A stretch of 44,734 nt of DNA from Nitrosomonadales bacterium (GTDB taxonomy: Bacteria; Pseudomonadota; Gammaproteobacteria; Burkholderiales; Gallionellaceae): assembly GCA_016195965.1 (NCBI GenBank), contig JACPYR010000089.1:1-44734 (forward strand), in the 5' to 3' direction. A program made the position numbers and the translations under genes. Positions 1 through 7,124 of the stretch are shown piece after piece. Position 1 is the stretch's first letter, and every line of letters begins with the position of its first letter. The notes under the pieces were generated by a model. That model was not told the DNA's origin. It made no database searches and was given only the letters and a program-made list of their open reading frames with translations.

Positions 1-731
1 ACCGGATCCCAGAACCACCAGCCGCCCCAGCCCAGTTCATAATACGCCCACCAGCTGCCCAACATCACACCGATGGTGAGAAACACCCATGCCACGGTAG
101 TCCAGGGGCGCGACCAACGCGCCCAGGTGGCGTCCAGCTTGCCGCCCAGCAGCGCGGCAATCGCAAACGCAAACGCAACCGAGAAGCCCACATATCCCAT
201 GTACAGCATAGGCGGATGGATCACCAGACCAGGATCCTGCAGCAGGGGATTCAATTCCCGGCCGTCGGCTGCGGCTGGCAATAAGCGATCGAACGGATTT
301 GAAGTCAGCAGCATGAACAAGATGAAACCCACCGCGACCAATCCCATCACGCCCAGCACACGTGCGACCATTTCATCCGGCAGATGTTTGCTGAATATCG
401 CAACGGCTGAGGTCCAAACAGACAAGATCAACACCCATAGCAACAGCGAGCCTTCGTGTCCTCCCCAAATTGCGGCAAAACGATATTGCAAGGGCAATTG
501 CGAGTTGGAATGCTCCGCGACATACATCACGGAAAAATCATTATGGAGAAAGGCGTTGGCAAGGGTTGCAAACGCCAGTGCAATAAACACGAACTGGCCG
601 AAAGCCAAAGGTCTGGCCGCCCCCATCAACACCGGATTGTTTCGGGCGGCGCCCAGTATAGGCAACACCCCTAGAGCAAACGCCAGGAACAGCGCAATGA
701 TTAATGCAAAATGACCGAGTTCTGGAATCAT
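1..731 (-). CDS. ccmF: Cytochrome c maturation protein CcmF (heme lyase), 3' end missing
   Basis: CcmF is the inner-membrane heme lyase subunit that takes heme from CcmE and attaches it to apocytochrome c in the periplasm. The 243 visible codons start [20 protein letters not shown] and form several hydrophobic helices. The reading ends in the Trp-rich WGGWWFWDP motif, the WWD heme-handling signature of this family. Only the N-terminal third is present, because the gene runs off the left edge; the full family length is about 650 residues. It starts 18 bp after the ccmE stop and is the last visible gene of a ccmABCDEF operon. The open frame on the opposite strand here is a shadow. Identity is secure. 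Confidence 0.95.
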   Translation of the reverse strand, partial: MIPELGHFALIIALFLAFALGVLPILGAARNNPVLMGAARPLAFGQFVFIALAFATLANAFLHNDFSVMYVAEHSNSQLPLQYRFAAIWGGHEGSLLLWVLILSVWTSAVAIFSKHLPDEMVARVLGVMGLVAVGFILFMLLTSNPFDRLLPAAADGRELNPLLQDPGLVIHPPMLYMGYVGFSVAFAFAIAALLGGKLDATWARWSRPWTTVAWVFLTIGVMLGSWWAYYELGWGGWWFWDP

Positions 732-749
732 GTCAGGCCTCTCAAGTAA

Positions 750-1220
750 TTATTTGGCAACTGGTGCACTGGCAGCCGCATTGCTGGCTGCATTTGCGGC
801 ATCGGCTTTTTTCAAGGCGTCGGCTGCTTCTGGCGGCATGTAATTTTCATCATGCTTGGCCAGCACTTCCTCGGCATGCATGACACCATCCGCCTCTACC
901 TTGCCTTGCGCCACGACGCCCTTACCCTCTTTAAACAAATCAGGAAGAATACCTTTATAGGTAACGGGTATTTTTTTATGCGTATCGGTAATCACAAAGT
1001 TTGTCGTCAAACCATCCTTGTCGCGTTTGATGCTGCCCTCTTCGACCAAACCGCCGATACGGAAGCTGCGGCCTTGCGGAACCTCGTTATTAAATACCTG
1101 TGTCGGGGTGAAATACAGATTCACGTTCCCCCTCAGCGAATACAACACCAAGCCAACGGCTAGAGACACCCCCGCCACACCCACTGCAATAAACGCAAAT
1201 CTTTTCTGACGTGGCTTCAT
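750..1220 (-). CDS. ccmE: Heme chaperone CcmE
   Basis: CcmE is a membrane-anchored periplasmic heme chaperone that holds heme covalently between CcmC and CcmF. At 156 residues it has the usual length. An N-terminal signal anchor (about residues 8-28) is followed by the beta-barrel OB domain. The heme-binding segment VLAKHDENYMPPE is intact, with His123 as the covalent heme ligand and Tyr127 nearby. The C-terminal tail is Ala-rich and probably flexible. The ATG directly follows the ccmD stop, so translation is likely coupled. Confidence 0.97.
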   Translation of the reverse strand: MKPRQKRFAFIAVGVAGVSLAVGLVLYSLRGNVNLYFTPTQVFNNEVPQGRSFRIGGLVEEGSIKRDKDGLTTNFVITDTHKKIPVTYKGILPDLFKEGKGVVAQGKVEADGVMHAEEVLAKHDENYMPPEAADALKKADAANAASNAAASAPVAK

Positions 1221-1388
1221 TTATTCTTCGACCCCTGCATTACGCAGCAGGCGAACCTGCTGCAAAGTGATTTTCCGTTTATGTCTCACCATTGCCACTT
1301 CCACCACAAAAATAATAAATGCAACAGCATAGGAACCCAACCAAATATAGGTAAGGGGGTTTTCCCTCATCCAGATATCCAAATTCAT
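1221..1388 (-). CDS. ccmD: Heme exporter small protein CcmD
   Basis: This 55-residue protein begins MNLDIWMRENPLTYIWLGSY, has one transmembrane helix (about residues 13-34) and ends in a basic cytoplasmic tail (RHKRKITLQQVRLLRN). That is the size and layout of CcmD, which helps release holo-CcmE from the CcmABC complex. The ATG at 1388 overlaps the ccmC stop in an ATGA arrangement. An upstream in-frame start at 1418 would run 30 bp into ccmC and add ten unlikely residues, so it was not used. The family is defined by position and topology more than by sequence, and both fit. Confidence 0.9.
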   Translation of the reverse strand: MNLDIWMRENPLTYIWLGSYAVAFIIFVVEVAMVRHKRKITLQQVRLLRNAGVEE

Positions 1389-2122
1389 TGCTTCACCTCC
1401 GGTAATTCGGCAACCCAAGCAGTATTCCGCTCACGCTCCAAAATGATACTGCGCACCCGCGTCAATACAACAGCTGCCGCATACAGCCAGCAAGCCGCCA
1501 GCATCGTGAACATAGCTTGCTGCATCGCAACATGCATGGACGTTCCGGTAAATTTGATCGTGGAACCCTGATGCAGGGTATTCCACCACTTCACCGAGAA
1601 ATAGATGATAGGGACATTCACCGAACCGACGATCGCAAGCAGCGCAGCCGCACGATCGGCACGCCGCGGATCATCTATCGACGCGTGCAACGCGATAAAT
1701 CCGAGATACAGGAACAGCAGTATCAATTCCGAGGTCAGGCGCGCATCCCACATCCACCAAGCGCCCCACATCGGCTTGCCCCACAGCGCGCCAGTCCACA
1801 GTGAAATAAAGGCGAACAGCGCACCGGTCGGGGCAATCGCGCTGGCCATCATAGCCGATAAACGGGTTTTGAAAATCAAACCCAACGCCGCGTAACCCGC
1901 CAGAACCAGGTAAAGAAACATGGACAGAATGGAAGCCGGCACATGAATGAAAATGATGCGGTAGAACTCTCCCTGCTGAGCATCTACAGGCGCAACATAG
2001 AATCCTATATACAAACCGATCGAGAATAAAATAACAGCCGAAACTGCTAACCACGGAATCAATTTGCCTGCCAAACCATAAAAGGTAGTCGGTGCGGAAT
2101 ATTTGAACCAGTTAATTGCCAA
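1385..2122 (-). CDS. ccmC: Heme exporter/handling protein CcmC
   Basis: CcmC is a six-helix inner-membrane protein that loads heme onto CcmE. The protein is 245 residues long. It carries the WWD-type motif WGAWWMWD (119-126) and flanking His60 (FIHVPAS) and His183 (NTLHQGS), which match the conserved periplasmic heme ligands of the family. The gene follows ccmB closely and overlaps ccmD by four bases. Nothing unusual was seen. Confidence 0.97.
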   Translation of the reverse strand: MAINWFKYSAPTTFYGLAGKLIPWLAVSAVILFSIGLYIGFYVAPVDAQQGEFYRIIFIHVPASILSMFLYLVLAGYAALGLIFKTRLSAMMASAIAPTGALFAFISLWTGALWGKPMWGAWWMWDARLTSELILLFLYLGFIALHASIDDPRRADRAAALLAIVGSVNVPIIYFSVKWWNTLHQGSTIKFTGTSMHVAMQQAMFTMLAACWLYAAAVVLTRVRSIILERERNTAWVAELPEVKQ

Positions 2123-2126
2123 CTTA

Positions 2127-2810
2127 TCACTCCATTGAAATTTGCAACGCTTTCGCAGTCACCCACGGGGTGAATACCAAGGCCAACACAAACAAGGCAC
2201 CCAGCAAGGACAGGTGTGATGCTATACCCAATCCGCTCGATGCTGCTTCAACCGCTCCCGCGCCAAAAATCAGCACAGGAATACACAACGGCAAGACCAA
2301 CAATGACAACAACACACCACCACCGCGCAATCCCAATGTCAGCGCCGCACCGATCGCTCCCAGCATGCTGAGTATCGGCGTGCCCAACAACAAACCCATG
2401 ATCAACACGCCCAGCCCCTGCGCTGACATGTCAAACTGCAAACCCAGCACCGGAGCCATCAATACCAACGGCAAACCGGACACCATCCAGTGCGCTGTCA
2501 TCTTACCCAGCACCAGCATGGATAAAGACTGCGGAGCCAACATCATCTGCTCCAGCGTACCATCCACATAGTCCGCCAGAAACAACCGCCCCAGCGACAG
2601 CATCGAAGACAGCAAAGCCGCCACCCACAGCACACCCGCAGCCATCTTGCGCAGCATTGCCATTTCCGGCCCGACACCCAACGGAAACAGGCTGACTATC
2701 ATAACGAAAAAAACCAGTGTTGTCAGCACATCTGCACGGCGCCGCATCGCCAGCACCAGATCGCGCCGGATCACCAACACCAGCAAACTGAACATGGTGG
2801 TTTTTTTCAT
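2127..2810 (-). CDS. ccmB: Heme exporter membrane subunit CcmB
   Basis: This 227-residue, six-helix protein is the permease partner of the CcmA ATPase in the CcmABCD complex that releases heme-loaded CcmE. The N terminus has the typical basic segment (LVIRRDLVLAMRRRADVL) before the first helix, and residues around 70-90 contain the conserved LF(L)ADYVDGTLEQ segment. The start at 2810 (MKKTTMFSLL) is preceded by AAGG; an ATG five codons inside is an alternative. It lies between ccmA and ccmC. Confidence 0.95.
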   Translation of the reverse strand: MKKTTMFSLLVLVIRRDLVLAMRRRADVLTTLVFFVMIVSLFPLGVGPEMAMLRKMAAGVLWVAALLSSMLSLGRLFLADYVDGTLEQMMLAPQSLSMLVLGKMTAHWMVSGLPLVLMAPVLGLQFDMSAQGLGVLIMGLLLGTPILSMLGAIGAALTLGLRGGGVLLSLLVLPLCIPVLIFGAGAVEAASSGLGIASHLSLLGALFVLALVFTPWVTAKALQISME

Positions 2811-2838
2811 AGACAGATGACCTTCATCACAAAGATCA

Positions 2839-3453
2839 TCATGATAGCGACAAAGTGCGCATTTCTATCCCCGCCACCTGCAATGGCTGGTGCGTGGTAA
2901 AAATCACCATCCCCTGCCGCGCCAAATGTTCCGCAATCAAATCCTGAATCAATTCCACGGCTCCGACATCCAGTGCAGCCAAAGGTTCGTCTAATATCCA
3001 CAGCTTGGCATCGCTGACCAATAAACGCGCCAGCGCAACACGCCGCCGCTGGCCTTGCGAAAGCACCTTGGTCGGCAATATCTCCCGCCCGCGCAAACCC
3101 ATACGACGCAAAGCAGCCAGCGCTTCTTTCTCATCCAGTTCAACGCCTGACAAGCCAGCCGAAATGCGCAAATTCTCCAGCGCACTCAATTCATCCTTGA
3201 TCGCATTCAAATGACCGAGGTACAACATCTCGGCGTAGTAATCCTCATCCAGCTCACGGGTACTCTCACCGCGCCAGATAATATCCCCCTCATCAGGCAG
3301 CAAAAAACCGCACAGGGTACGCAGCAAACTGGTTTTTCCGCTGCCATTCGCGCCCTGCACTTGCATGATCTGCCCAATCTCCAAGGAGAAATTCAGTCCG
3401 CTGAACAAACGATGATCGCCGCGACTACAAGCAAGATTGCTGACTTCCAGCAT
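2839..3453 (-). CDS. ccmA: Heme exporter ATP-binding protein CcmA
   Basis: This ABC ATPase of 204 residues energises release of holo-CcmE. It shows Walker A GANGSGKT (34-41), the signature LSQGQRRRVALARLL, and Walker B LWILDEPLAALD. It is the first gene of the ccm operon. A sigma-70 promoter lies just upstream (-35 TTGTCA, 18-bp spacer, -10 TATAAT), giving a leader of only about 20 nt. The divergent neighbour is fabI. Confidence 0.95.
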   Translation of the reverse strand: MLEVSNLACSRGDHRLFSGLNFSLEIGQIMQVQGANGSGKTSLLRTLCGFLLPDEGDIIWRGESTRELDEDYYAEMLYLGHLNAIKDELSALENLRISAGLSGVELDEKEALAALRRMGLRGREILPTKVLSQGQRRRVALARLLVSDAKLWILDEPLAALDVGAVELIQDLIAEHLARQGMVIFTTHQPLQVAGIEMRTLSLS

Positions 3454-3482
3454 GAAGAGGAACCTGAAATTTGACTCGGCCG

Positions 3483-3512
3483 ATTATATACGATTGCGCC
3501 GGAACGTGACAA
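3483..3512 (-). promoter_or_regulatory. Sigma-70 promoter of the ccm operon
   Basis: Read on the minus strand, TTGTCA (3507-3512) and TATAAT (3483-3488) are separated by 18 bp. The hexamers match consensus at 5/6 and 6/6. The -10 lies 30 bp from the ccmA ATG. This is a sequence match only. Confidence 0.7.
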
Positions 3513-3658
3513 CGCCCAATCGCCCCACCCAATCGCCAAGACCATCCTTACGTAAGTGTTACCCGTCACTCTCCGCCCTAAATGCCTGAATGAGCCAACC
3601 ACAAACCGAATTATGCAAGCCGCCAGACTTTTAATGCCTCTGTCCAGCATCGACAGGT

Positions 3659-3664
3659 TATAAT
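3659..3664 (+). promoter_or_regulatory. Probable -10 element of fabI
   Basis: A perfect TATAAT lies 38 bp before the fabI ATG. No convincing -35 hexamer is found 16-18 bp upstream, so the promoter is either weak or activator-dependent. Confidence 0.4.
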
Positions 3665-3702
3665 TGCGGTATTTTATGATCAACCTTTCACAAAGGAGCA
3701 AC

Positions 3703-4491
3703 ATGGGATTTTTGGCCAACAAACGTATTCTGATTACCGGCATGATTAGCCCCCGGTCGATTGCTTACGGAATCGCCCAAGCCATGCACCGCGAAGGAGC
3801 AGAACTCGCGTTCACTTTTCAGGGCGAGCGAGTACGCGATCGACTGCTGGATTTGGCCAAAGAATTTAACAGCGAACTGATTTTTCAGTGCGATGTCGGC
3901 AGCGACGAAGAGATCAACCAGCTGTTCGTCGACTTGAAAAAACACTGGGATGGTTTCGATGGTTTTGTACATGCCATCGGCTTCGCTCCCAAAGAAGCGT
4001 TAGATGGAGAATTTCTGGATGGCTTCAGTCGCGAATCGTTCCGCATCGCGCATGACATCAGCGCCTATAGTTTTCCCGCGATGGCCAAAGCTGCACTACC
4101 GATGATGCAAGGCCGCAAGGCGTCCCTGCTGACCCTTAGCTACCTGGGTGCCGTACGCACGATGCCTCACTACAACGTAATGGGATTGGCAAAAGCCAGC
4201 CTGGAAGCGAGCGTGCGTTATCTGGCAATGCAATTGGGCCAGCAAGGAATACGTGTGAACGGAATCTCCGCCGGGCCTATCAAGACTCTGGCCGCATCCG
4301 GAATTGGCGACTTCAATAAGCTGCTCCGCTACAATGAAAAGCATGCTCCGCTCAAACGTAACGTCACCATTGAGGAAGTCGGCAATGCCGCCGCTTTCAT
4401 GTGCAGCGACCTGGCCAGCGGAATCACCGGTGAAATTACCTACGTGGACGGCGGATTCAACACCACGGCTTTGGGCACTACCGACGCCTGA
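3703..4491 (+). CDS. fabI: Enoyl-[acyl-carrier-protein] reductase (NADH) FabI
   Basis: FabI reduces trans-2-enoyl-ACP in the last step of each fatty acid elongation cycle. The protein is a 262-residue short-chain dehydrogenase-type fold. Its catalytic residues match the E. coli pattern: Tyr147, Tyr157 and Lys164 (the YNVMGLAK segment). The N-terminal nucleotide-binding stretch [17 protein letters not shown] is typical of FabI, as is the C-terminal [15 protein letters not shown]. The ATG at 3703 is chosen because AAAGGAG sits 5 nt upstream; a longer frame from 3664 lacks a ribosome site. It is the only plus-strand gene in the window and converges on ppiD. Confidence 0.96.
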   Translation: MGFLANKRILITGMISPRSIAYGIAQAMHREGAELAFTFQGERVRDRLLDLAKEFNSELIFQCDVGSDEEINQLFVDLKKHWDGFDGFVHAIGFAPKEALDGEFLDGFSRESFRIAHDISAYSFPAMAKAALPMMQGRKASLLTLSYLGAVRTMPHYNVMGLAKASLEASVRYLAMQLGQQGIRVNGISAGPIKTLAASGIGDFNKLLRYNEKHAPLKRNVTIEEVGNAAAFMCSDLASGITGEITYVDGGFNTTALGTTDA

Positions 4492-4508
4492 TCAGGATTC
4501 TCACCCAC

Positions 4509-4538
4509 AAAAAACGCCACTCGTAAGTGGCGTTTTTT
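4509..4538. terminator. Bidirectional intrinsic terminator between fabI and ppiD
   Basis: A perfect 13-bp inverted repeat (AAAAAACGCCACT, loop CGTA, AGTGGCGTTTTTT) has an A-run on one side and a T-run on the other, so it can terminate both converging genes. Confidence 0.9.
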
Positions 4539-4546
4539 TGCAGTCT

Positions 4547-4590
4547 CGAAAACCGGGACTGCGAAACCCAGGACTGCGAAACTAAGGCTG
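4547..4590. repeat. Three tandem copies of a ~15-bp unit at the ppiD 3' end
   Basis: The unit CGAAAACCGGGACTG (4547-4561) is followed by CGAAACCCAGGACTG (4562-4576) and CGAAACTAAGGCTG (4577-4590). The third copy contains the ppiD stop codon (4582-4584), so the repeat seems to have expanded outward from the end of the gene. Function unknown. Confidence 0.7.
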
Positions 4591-6471
4591 CGGAGAAACT
4601 TTTTCCGGCAGATTCGACTTGATTGTCGCCTGTTGTTTAGCATCAGCCATATAAGCTCGGGACATTTCCTCGCCAGTCAATTGCCGCAACTGTTGCGCAT
4701 AACTTGAACGCTTTTGCTCGCTGATTGCGTCACCCTCTTTGACCGCATCAATACGCACTAGCATGTAACCGTTTTGCGCCGTTTCAGCGCCGACAAATTG
4801 CGGAAGCTTGGTTACACTCGCCTGGAATATTTGCCTTACCAAACCCGCATCCAGCGCACCACGTTGCGAGCGGGTGACGCTCTGCGCAGGGCCCCAACTA
4901 AGCGCAACCTTATTGCCGCCCTGCAACTGCTCCAGCATCGCCTTACCCTGCTTGACTGCCAACTCCAATGCCTGCTGGCGCTGCAACTTCTGGCTGATCG
5001 CCTCTTGCACTTCGCTCAAGGGAAGCACTGAAGCCGGCTTGTATTCGGCAATACGCGCCGCAACCAACGTGTTCGCCGCAACCTCAATCGCCGCAGTGTT
5101 ACGCTTATTTTTAATTATTTCATCATTGAAAATCGCCTGCAGCATTTTTGCGGTCCAAGGTGTGCCCGCCGGGCTCCCTTTGCTCAACCATCCACTATGC
5201 TCGATTTTTGCGCCCACCAAGTCAGCCGCAGGCTTCAAAGTATCACTTTGTTCATAAACTGCATTGCTGAATTTTTCCGCCATTTCCGCAAACATGTCCC
5301 CGGCTTTTTGTTTGCGCAGTTTATTTTCGATTTCTCCACGTGCCTTATCGAAGGACAGCACCTTAGGCGGATTAACAGCAATCAGCTTGATGATGTGATA
5401 TCCGAAATTCGACTTCACCAGCCCGCTGATTTCGCCCACCTTCAAAGCAAAGACTGCATCATCGAATGGCTTGACCATCATGCCACGCCCAAAAAAACCC
5501 AGATCGCCACCGTTGGTGGCGGAACCCGGGTCTTGCGAATTCTTCTTAGCCAACTCGGCAAACGTTGCCGGACTCTGCTTGAGTTGCGCAAGCAATTGCT
5601 CAGCCTTGGTCCTGGCCGCATCCTGCTCAGCCTGTGACGCGCCTGCCGCAATCAAAATATGCGCCGCATGACGCTCTTCGGAAGTGCCGAAATCACTCTG
5701 GTGTTCGTCGTAATACTTGCGCACATCTTCCTTGCTCACCTCTGCCTTGGCCTGCAAGTCATCCACCGAAAATTTCACATATTCAACTTTAGCCTGCTCT
5801 TGGACCTGGAACGCATTTGAGTTTTGTTCGTAATATTTTTTTATCTCGGCCTCATCCACCTTTACCTGCGACATATATGTCTGGATGGATACCGGCGACA
5901 CACTCACGATTCTCTGCTGCTCGTTCAAGCGGATAACATTATCGGTGACACTGTTTGCCGCAAAACCATTCTGGGCATAAGCATTCTGCATTTGTTGGCC
6001 GAGCAAATCGTCACGCACTCGCGCTTCAAACATCAACGGCGACATGCTCTTGCTGGCCAGCGCTGACTCATAACGTTTCTTATCGAATTTCCCACCGTCC
6101 TGAAAAGCCTCGATGCCCGCAATCAACTGAGCTACCTGATCGTCTGGCACGACCAGTTTCGCCGCCTTGGCACGTTCGACCAGCAAATGCTGAGAAATCA
6201 GATTGTCTAACACGGCACGGCGCATTTCGGGATTGTCGAACATCGACGCATCAAAATTAGCCCCCAGTTGCTGGCGTAACCTTTCTTGTTGCTGGAGCAG
6301 GGTATTCTCGAACTCCTGCTGAGTAATTTTATCGCCGCTTACCGTAGCAATCACACCTGCTGAATTACCCGCTTTGTCATATGAGCTCACCCCCCATAAC
6401 GCAAACGGCAAGATAATGACTGCCAGTACGATTTGTACCAGCCTTTTATTTTCATGCACGAAATCAAACAT
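4582..6471 (-). CDS. ppiD: Periplasmic folding chaperone / peptidyl-prolyl isomerase PpiD
   Basis: PpiD is anchored in the inner membrane and assists folding of proteins leaving the Sec translocon. The 629-residue protein has a short cytoplasmic N terminus, one transmembrane helix (about 12-33) and a SurA-like N-terminal region. A parvulin domain spans about 262-357 (AAHILI, the DLGFFGRG loop, FGYHIIKL), followed by a C-terminal chaperone domain. The start is placed at the ATG at 6471 (MFDFVHENKRLVQIVLAVII), the usual N terminus in betaproteobacteria. The frame extends to a TTG at 6486 without a clear ribosome site. It lies downstream of two tRNA genes and hupB. Confidence 0.93.
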   Translation of the reverse strand: MFDFVHENKRLVQIVLAVIILPFALWGVSSYDKAGNSAGVIATVSGDKITQQEFENTLLQQQERLRQQLGANFDASMFDNPEMRRAVLDNLISQHLLVERAKAAKLVVPDDQVAQLIAGIEAFQDGGKFDKKRYESALASKSMSPLMFEARVRDDLLGQQMQNAYAQNGFAANSVTDNVIRLNEQQRIVSVSPVSIQTYMSQVKVDEAEIKKYYEQNSNAFQVQEQAKVEYVKFSVDDLQAKAEVSKEDVRKYYDEHQSDFGTSEERHAAHILIAAGASQAEQDAARTKAEQLLAQLKQSPATFAELAKKNSQDPGSATNGGDLGFFGRGMMVKPFDDAVFALKVGEISGLVKSNFGYHIIKLIAVNPPKVLSFDKARGEIENKLRKQKAGDMFAEMAEKFSNAVYEQSDTLKPAADLVGAKIEHSGWLSKGSPAGTPWTAKMLQAIFNDEIIKNKRNTAAIEVAANTLVAARIAEYKPASVLPLSEVQEAISQKLQRQQALELAVKQGKAMLEQLQGGNKVALSWGPAQSVTRSQRGALDAGLVRQIFQASVTKLPQFVGAETAQNGYMLVRIDAVKEGDAISEQKRSSYAQQLRQLTGEEMSRAYMADAKQQATIKSNLPEKVSPQP

Positions 6472-6539
6472 AGCGATGCCATCCAACTATTGATTTAAAA
6501 AACAGATGAAAAAAGGCGAACATTACGTTCGCCTTGATT

Positions 6540-6616
6540 TGGCGGAGTGGACGGGACTCGAACCCGCGACCCCCGGCGTGACAGGCCGGTATTCTAACCA
6601 ACTGAACTACCACTCC
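6540..6616 (-). tRNA. tRNA-Asp (GTC)
   Basis: This 77-nt cloverleaf begins GGAGTGGTAGTTCAG. Its anticodon loop contains GTC (CCTGTCACG), its T arm is GGGTTCGAGTCCC, the acceptor end CCACTCC pairs with GGAGTGG, the discriminator is G and CCA is encoded. Confidence 0.97.
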
Positions 6617-6623
6617 AAAACCT

Positions 6624-6699
6624 TGGTGGGTGCTGAGGGGATCGAACCCCCGACATTCGCCTTGTAAGGGCGACGCTCTACCAGCTGAGCTAAGCACCC
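6624..6699 (-). tRNA. tRNA-Val (TAC)
   Basis: This 76-nt cloverleaf begins GGGTGCTTAGCTCAG, with anticodon loop CTTACAA (anticodon TAC), T arm GGGTTCGATCCCC, acceptor AGCACCC, discriminator A and encoded CCA. It lies 7 bp upstream of tRNA-Asp and directly downstream of hupB, so all three may be co-transcribed. Confidence 0.97.
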
Positions 6700-6710
6700 A
6701 AGAAAGACCG

Positions 6711-6983
6711 CTAGTTTACAGCATCCTTTAAACCTTTGCCAGCGCTAAATTTCGGAACCTTAGCTGCCTTGATCTTGATCGTCGCACCAGTGCGAGGATT
6801 GCGGCCATTGCGCGCAGCGCGCTTGCCTACTTTAAACGTACCGAAACCAACCAGGCTCACTGTATCACCCTTTTTCAGCGCCTTCTTGATGGTGTCTACA
6901 GTCGCATCCAGCGCACGGGCTGCGGCTGCTTTAGAGATATCAGCGGATTTTGCAATTGCATCAACCAATTCAGATTTATTCAC
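6711..6983 (-). CDS. hupB: DNA-binding protein HU-beta
   Basis: HU is a nucleoid-associated protein that bends DNA as a dimer. The protein is 90 residues long and starts [20 protein letters not shown]. It carries the DNA-arm signature [19 protein letters not shown] with the intercalating-proline RNPRTG loop. The initiator is GTG (6983), supported by AAAGGGG upstream and by the canonical MNKSEL N terminus. It lies downstream of lon but has its own promoter. Confidence 0.96.
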   Translation of the reverse strand: MNKSELVDAIAKSADISKAAAARALDATVDTIKKALKKGDTVSLVGFGTFKVGKRAARNGRNPRTGATIKIKAAKVPKFSAGKGLKDAVN

Positions 6984-7034
6984 GTAAGTCCCCTTTGCGA
7001 ATGATTAATTAAACAGGAAAAGCCCTGCAAAGCC

Positions 7035-7064
7035 TTTATATCAAGGCTTCGCAGCTTTGGTCAA
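7035..7064 (-). promoter_or_regulatory. hupB promoter overlapping a hairpin
   Basis: TTGACC (7059-7064) and TATAAA (7035-7040) are spaced by 18 bp on the minus strand. A 10-bp inverted repeat with one G-T pair (7027-7036 and 7043-7052) covers the -10 and part of the spacer. The same hairpin could be a weak lon terminator or an operator for hupB. Confidence 0.6.
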
Positions 7065-7124
7065 GTTATTACTAAAATTATTTTTATGTTGCGTGACCAC
7101 AATTCAAAATCATAATAATTTTGC

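Noticed and set aside
73-714. 213-codon plus-strand open frame
   Set aside because: Antisense shadow of ccmF, whose conserved WWD motif and operon position are clear.
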